A stretch of 64,000 nt of DNA, from positions 8,228,839 to 8,292,838 of the forward strand of contig CM119270.1 of assembly GCA_051294375.1 (NCBI GenBank), in the 5' to 3' direction. The position numbers and the translations under genes are program-made. Under the pieces are notes generated by a model. The model saw nothing but the letters and a program-made list of their open reading frames with translations. It had not been told where the DNA came from and ran no database searches. Each line of letters starts with the position of its first letter. Positions within the stretch are counted from its first letter, which is position 1. Positions 61,285 through 64,000 of this stretch are shown here, piece by piece. The stretch comes from Paraspadella gotoi. Its lineage: Eukaryota > Chaetognatha.

Positions 61285-61312
61285 ATGTCGGATCTGCCCA
61301 CTATCATTATCG
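61285..61312 (+). CDS. Candidate first exon of an FAD-dependent enzyme (5' fragment only)
   Basis: ATG begins MSDLPTIII and is cut by a GGTAATT donor in phase 1, so the next residue is Gly. A short polar start followed by a hydrophobic beta strand running into Gly is how the FAD-binding Rossmann motif (IIIGxGxxG) starts in flavin amine oxidases and monooxygenases. The remaining exons are not seen before the window end, so they would be beyond a >2.6-kb intron. The evidence is a ten-residue match plus splice site; treat as a hint. Confidence 0.35.
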
Positions 61313-61318
61313 GTAATT

Positions 61319-61445
61319 AATTCAAGTTAATTATTTAATTAATTAGGCAATTAATTAATTTGATCCCAAATGTTTGTTTTGATTGACTGATTAATTAATT
61401 ATTGATTAATTAATTGACTAATTGATTAATTAACTGATTAATTAA
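61319..61445. repeat. (ATTA/GATT)n tetranucleotide-type repeat
   Basis: ATTAATTA and GATTAATT units, starting 7 bases after the candidate exon donor at 61313. Confidence 0.8.
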
Positions 61446-61488
61446 TACATATTGCATTTACATTTAAAATAGAAATAAAAAGAAGCAT

Positions 61489-61720
61489 TGAAGAGACAGT
61501 AATTATTGATAAGTGTTAATGACAGAACCATTCAATATAAGCAGTCCCTGAGCTTCGGATCAGGCTGTAACACCATGTTACAGGCGGGTTAAGCGCCCCG
61601 TCCCTCTTAACTGCCAGACGACCACCGGGCTAAAACCCCGGACCTTTGGGTTGGGAGGTGAATGACTTGCCTCCGGCACCAATGGCCGCTGATGAACGGT
61701 TGGTGGATTTTAATCCACCA
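61489..61720 (-). mobile_element. tRNA-derived SINE, first family (copy 5)
   Basis: Nearly full unit in the same orientation as 8686: begins GAAGAGACAGTAATTATTG and ends with hairpin TGGTGGATTTTAATCCACCA. The minus strand has a T-arm-like CCGGGGTTTTAGCCCGG. Confidence 0.85.
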
Positions 61721-62506
61721 TAGCATAATCAATTAGTTAAACAGGTTCTTTGTTTTTTCCAGTCAAACGATTCTATCAAAACTTGATTTCCAGTTTAATC
61801 ACACACTTTTCAAATACTAAATTCAAGGTCAATCGCCCCATCCACTCATGAGCAATTGGTGTTCAAATAATAAAATTTTTATTTTTATTTTTTCCATTTA
61901 AACTCATTTCCACTCGGACGATTCCATCGAAACTTCATATCCAGCTCAATCACACACTTCCCTACCCACACACAAAATTTCATTCAAATCCATCCATCCA
62001 ATCACGAGTTATTGGTGTTTTTTGCTAAGGTGGGACAGACGGACGGACATCGTTTTTTTGCATAATTCATCAGAATTCGATGTTCTGACATGATATAAGC
62101 GAATGCCCGACAAGATTGAGGGGGCGGACCAACGGACCGACAAAGTGAATTATAGAGTCGGGATCTGCTGAAAGCGGATCCAGCTCCGGCTCCACATCCC
62201 TGCGAGCGACAATAGAACAAGTACAGCATTTAAATATTTCGCTATCGGACCTGATCGACAGCACTTGTAAATTTTACCCTAGCACTTGATCCGGTTGTTT
62301 GTTGATGAATGCAAACATACAGTTTATAAATGTTTAAATGCAATAAACAATAGTAAAATATATATCAAACGGAAGGTACAATTGAGTAGTTTACAAAAAT
62401 ACAATGATTATAATTGTACATCGAATATTTTACAAGTAAACATTAAAAACGTTTCAATTTTCAGAGGTTGAGAAATCTTTCAGTCTGTGCTTCTTCTTTA
62501 AGCTCT
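61721..62506. other. Intronic or intergenic DNA with a degenerate ~150-bp tandem pair
   Basis: 61754-61856 and 61900-62015 share a pattern (TCNAACGATTC... CCAGNTNAATCACACACTT ... ATTGGTGTT), ending in ACGGACGGACATCG. Probably an old repeat; no exon seen. Confidence 0.45.
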
Positions 62507-63947
62507 CCACGGTAGGGCAGAGAGGATGTGAAAGAAACAAAAAGGTGCCATCTCTGAAACCTATAAAATCTTAAAGTATACCCATGAGATACTTAATGTG
62601 GTAGGTCAGTAAAATTCGATAAAGGCGGGATTTTTTTTAAATGCTGATTAAAGTTTTTAAAATTTTTTTATAAAAATTTTTAAATACTTTAGTGAATATG
62701 CTTACAATTTGAATGTTTATATATTTATCATTATCTACAAAGTATAAACTTTAATTTAAGACCTTTCCCAACTTTCTATTACTTTTCGTTATTGAAATAA
62801 AATAATTTTTTTTTTTCAAAAAGATTAATCAATTAGTACCTCTGAAAAGATTATTTCTTAAAAATAATAATACAAATATATTTTCAAAATGCAGTTCTAC
62901 TTACTAAGCTTCAAAATAAGTTTTTTTTAAATTAATAATAATTTTAATATAAAAAATTTTAAAAATTAAAAAAAGATTAAAACATACACTAATTAAGTAT
63001 TAAAAGTTAAAGCATTATGTTTGTTAATATTTTTATACATTAATAATATATATCAAATATTGAGTGAGCTATTATTATAATATAATTTTATAAATAATTT
63101 TTTTTGATAAGTAATAAACATATAATTACTTTTAAAAGCTGGATATGATTTTTAATTAAAGTGCTCAGCTAATATTTATCTATTATTTTATTTGAGATTA
63201 AGTTTTAATTAAATATTAAATAAAATTAATTATCTGTAGTGAAGATTGGGAGAAAGAATTCAGTAATTTACAAAAATGTAAATAATATTTCTCTCGGCCT
63301 AAAATTCCATTCTCGTTTACATTCTGACTTTGATAAACAAAGTAGTTCATATAAAAGTCATTGTTATTTTATTCTCGCCCTCATTATTATTATTTCTTCC
63401 CCTTCGATGTTTCACTAAATAAATTCTCCTTCAATTTCACCTTGGTGTTGAATTATTTTTTATTAAAAATACTATCCTCCACTCTGTATTATTATTTTTT
63501 TATATTATATATATATTATATTAATTTTTTTTTAAATTTGTTTTAAGGCCTAATAAGTAGAACTGGCAATTTTGCGAATATATTTATACTTTTACTTTTA
63601 AAAAATAATCTGTTTGAAAGAACTGATTGATTAATAATTTGAAAAAAAATTTTACTATAATTCAATAACGAAAAGTAATAGAAAGTTGGGAGAGGTCTCA
63701 AATTAAAGCTTATGCTCTGTAGATAATGATCAATGTATAGACATTAAAATTGTAAGCATATTCACTTTACTTAAAAATTGTTATAAAAAATTTTCAAAAA
63801 CTTTAATTAGCATTTAAAAAAAAACCTGCCTTTATCGAATTTTACTGACCTACCACATTAAGTATCTCATGGGTATTTATAGGGATTTTATAGGTTTCAG
63901 AGATGGCACTTTTTTGTTTCTTTCACATCCTCTCTTCCCTACCGTGG
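62507..63947. mobile_element. Inverted-repeat element with ~410-bp arms
   Basis: Ends CCACGGTAGGG...CCCTACCGTGG. Left arm 62507 to about 62917, right arm about 63541-63947, alignable almost throughout with small indels. The ~620-bp centre is AT-rich without a transposase frame. A non-autonomous DNA element by structure; superfamily and target duplication not determined. Confidence 0.82.
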
Positions 63948-64000
63948 GGTGACTCAGCGCGAGAAAGAATTAAGCCTCCGTCAGGATCGGGATCAACAGA

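Overview
The window is nuclear DNA of an invertebrate animal. Genes are split into many short, GC-richer exons with GT-AG (twice GC-AG) introns in an AT-rich background. There are tRNA-derived SINEs, a Tc1/mariner-like element, long-armed inverted repeats and very dense (AG)n/(CT)n and (CGA)n microsatellites. The protein repertoire (SoxC factor, SLC5 transporter, type-2 cystatin, GPI-type Ly6/three-finger protein, ABHD6-like lipase) is metazoan. The microsatellite load would suit an arthropod or crustacean-like ecdysozoan, but the sequence alone does not fix the taxon. Five N-gaps mark a draft scaffold.

Layout, left to right. 1-1491 (-): ABHD6-like serine hydrolase, 3' end outside the window, one homopolymer frameshift. 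3317-4571 (+): secreted Cys-rich protein with a Gly/Ser spacer; its 3' end is uncertain. 5672-15249 (+): a 16-exon gene for an unrecognised ~978-aa multipass membrane protein, assembled here by splice-phase continuity. 15732-16709 (-): a complete 3-exon secreted cystatin. 20030-27769 (+): a complete 11-exon SLC5-family sodium-coupled solute transporter (594 aa), whose intron 9 is a 3.5-kb G-rich minisatellite. 31900-37252 (+): a 5-exon SoxC transcription factor (971 aa). 56076-57950 (+): a 4-exon GPI-type two-domain Ly6/uPAR protein (343 aa). 61285-61312 (+): probable first exon of an FAD-dependent enzyme continuing past the window.

Two large direct duplications lie between SoxC and the Ly6 gene. 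The 3' part of SoxC plus flank (33.5-40.5 kb) is repeated at 40.5-47.5 kb. The 5' part of the Ly6 gene plus upstream DNA (53.3-57.2 kb) is preceded by a copy at 49.4-53.3 kb. In both cases one copy is intact and the other is riddled with small indels and lacks the gene's other half. This looks more like uncollapsed or badly gap-filled assembly than functional paralogues. The true SoxC-Ly6 distance may be about 10 kb shorter than shown.

The genes do not form a pathway; this is an ordinary stretch of animal chromosome. The most interesting parts are the unknown multipass gene, the GC-AG splice site that coincides with the start of the SLC5 minisatellite, and the nested or permuted inverted-repeat elements at 59.0-60.4 and 62.5-63.9 kb.
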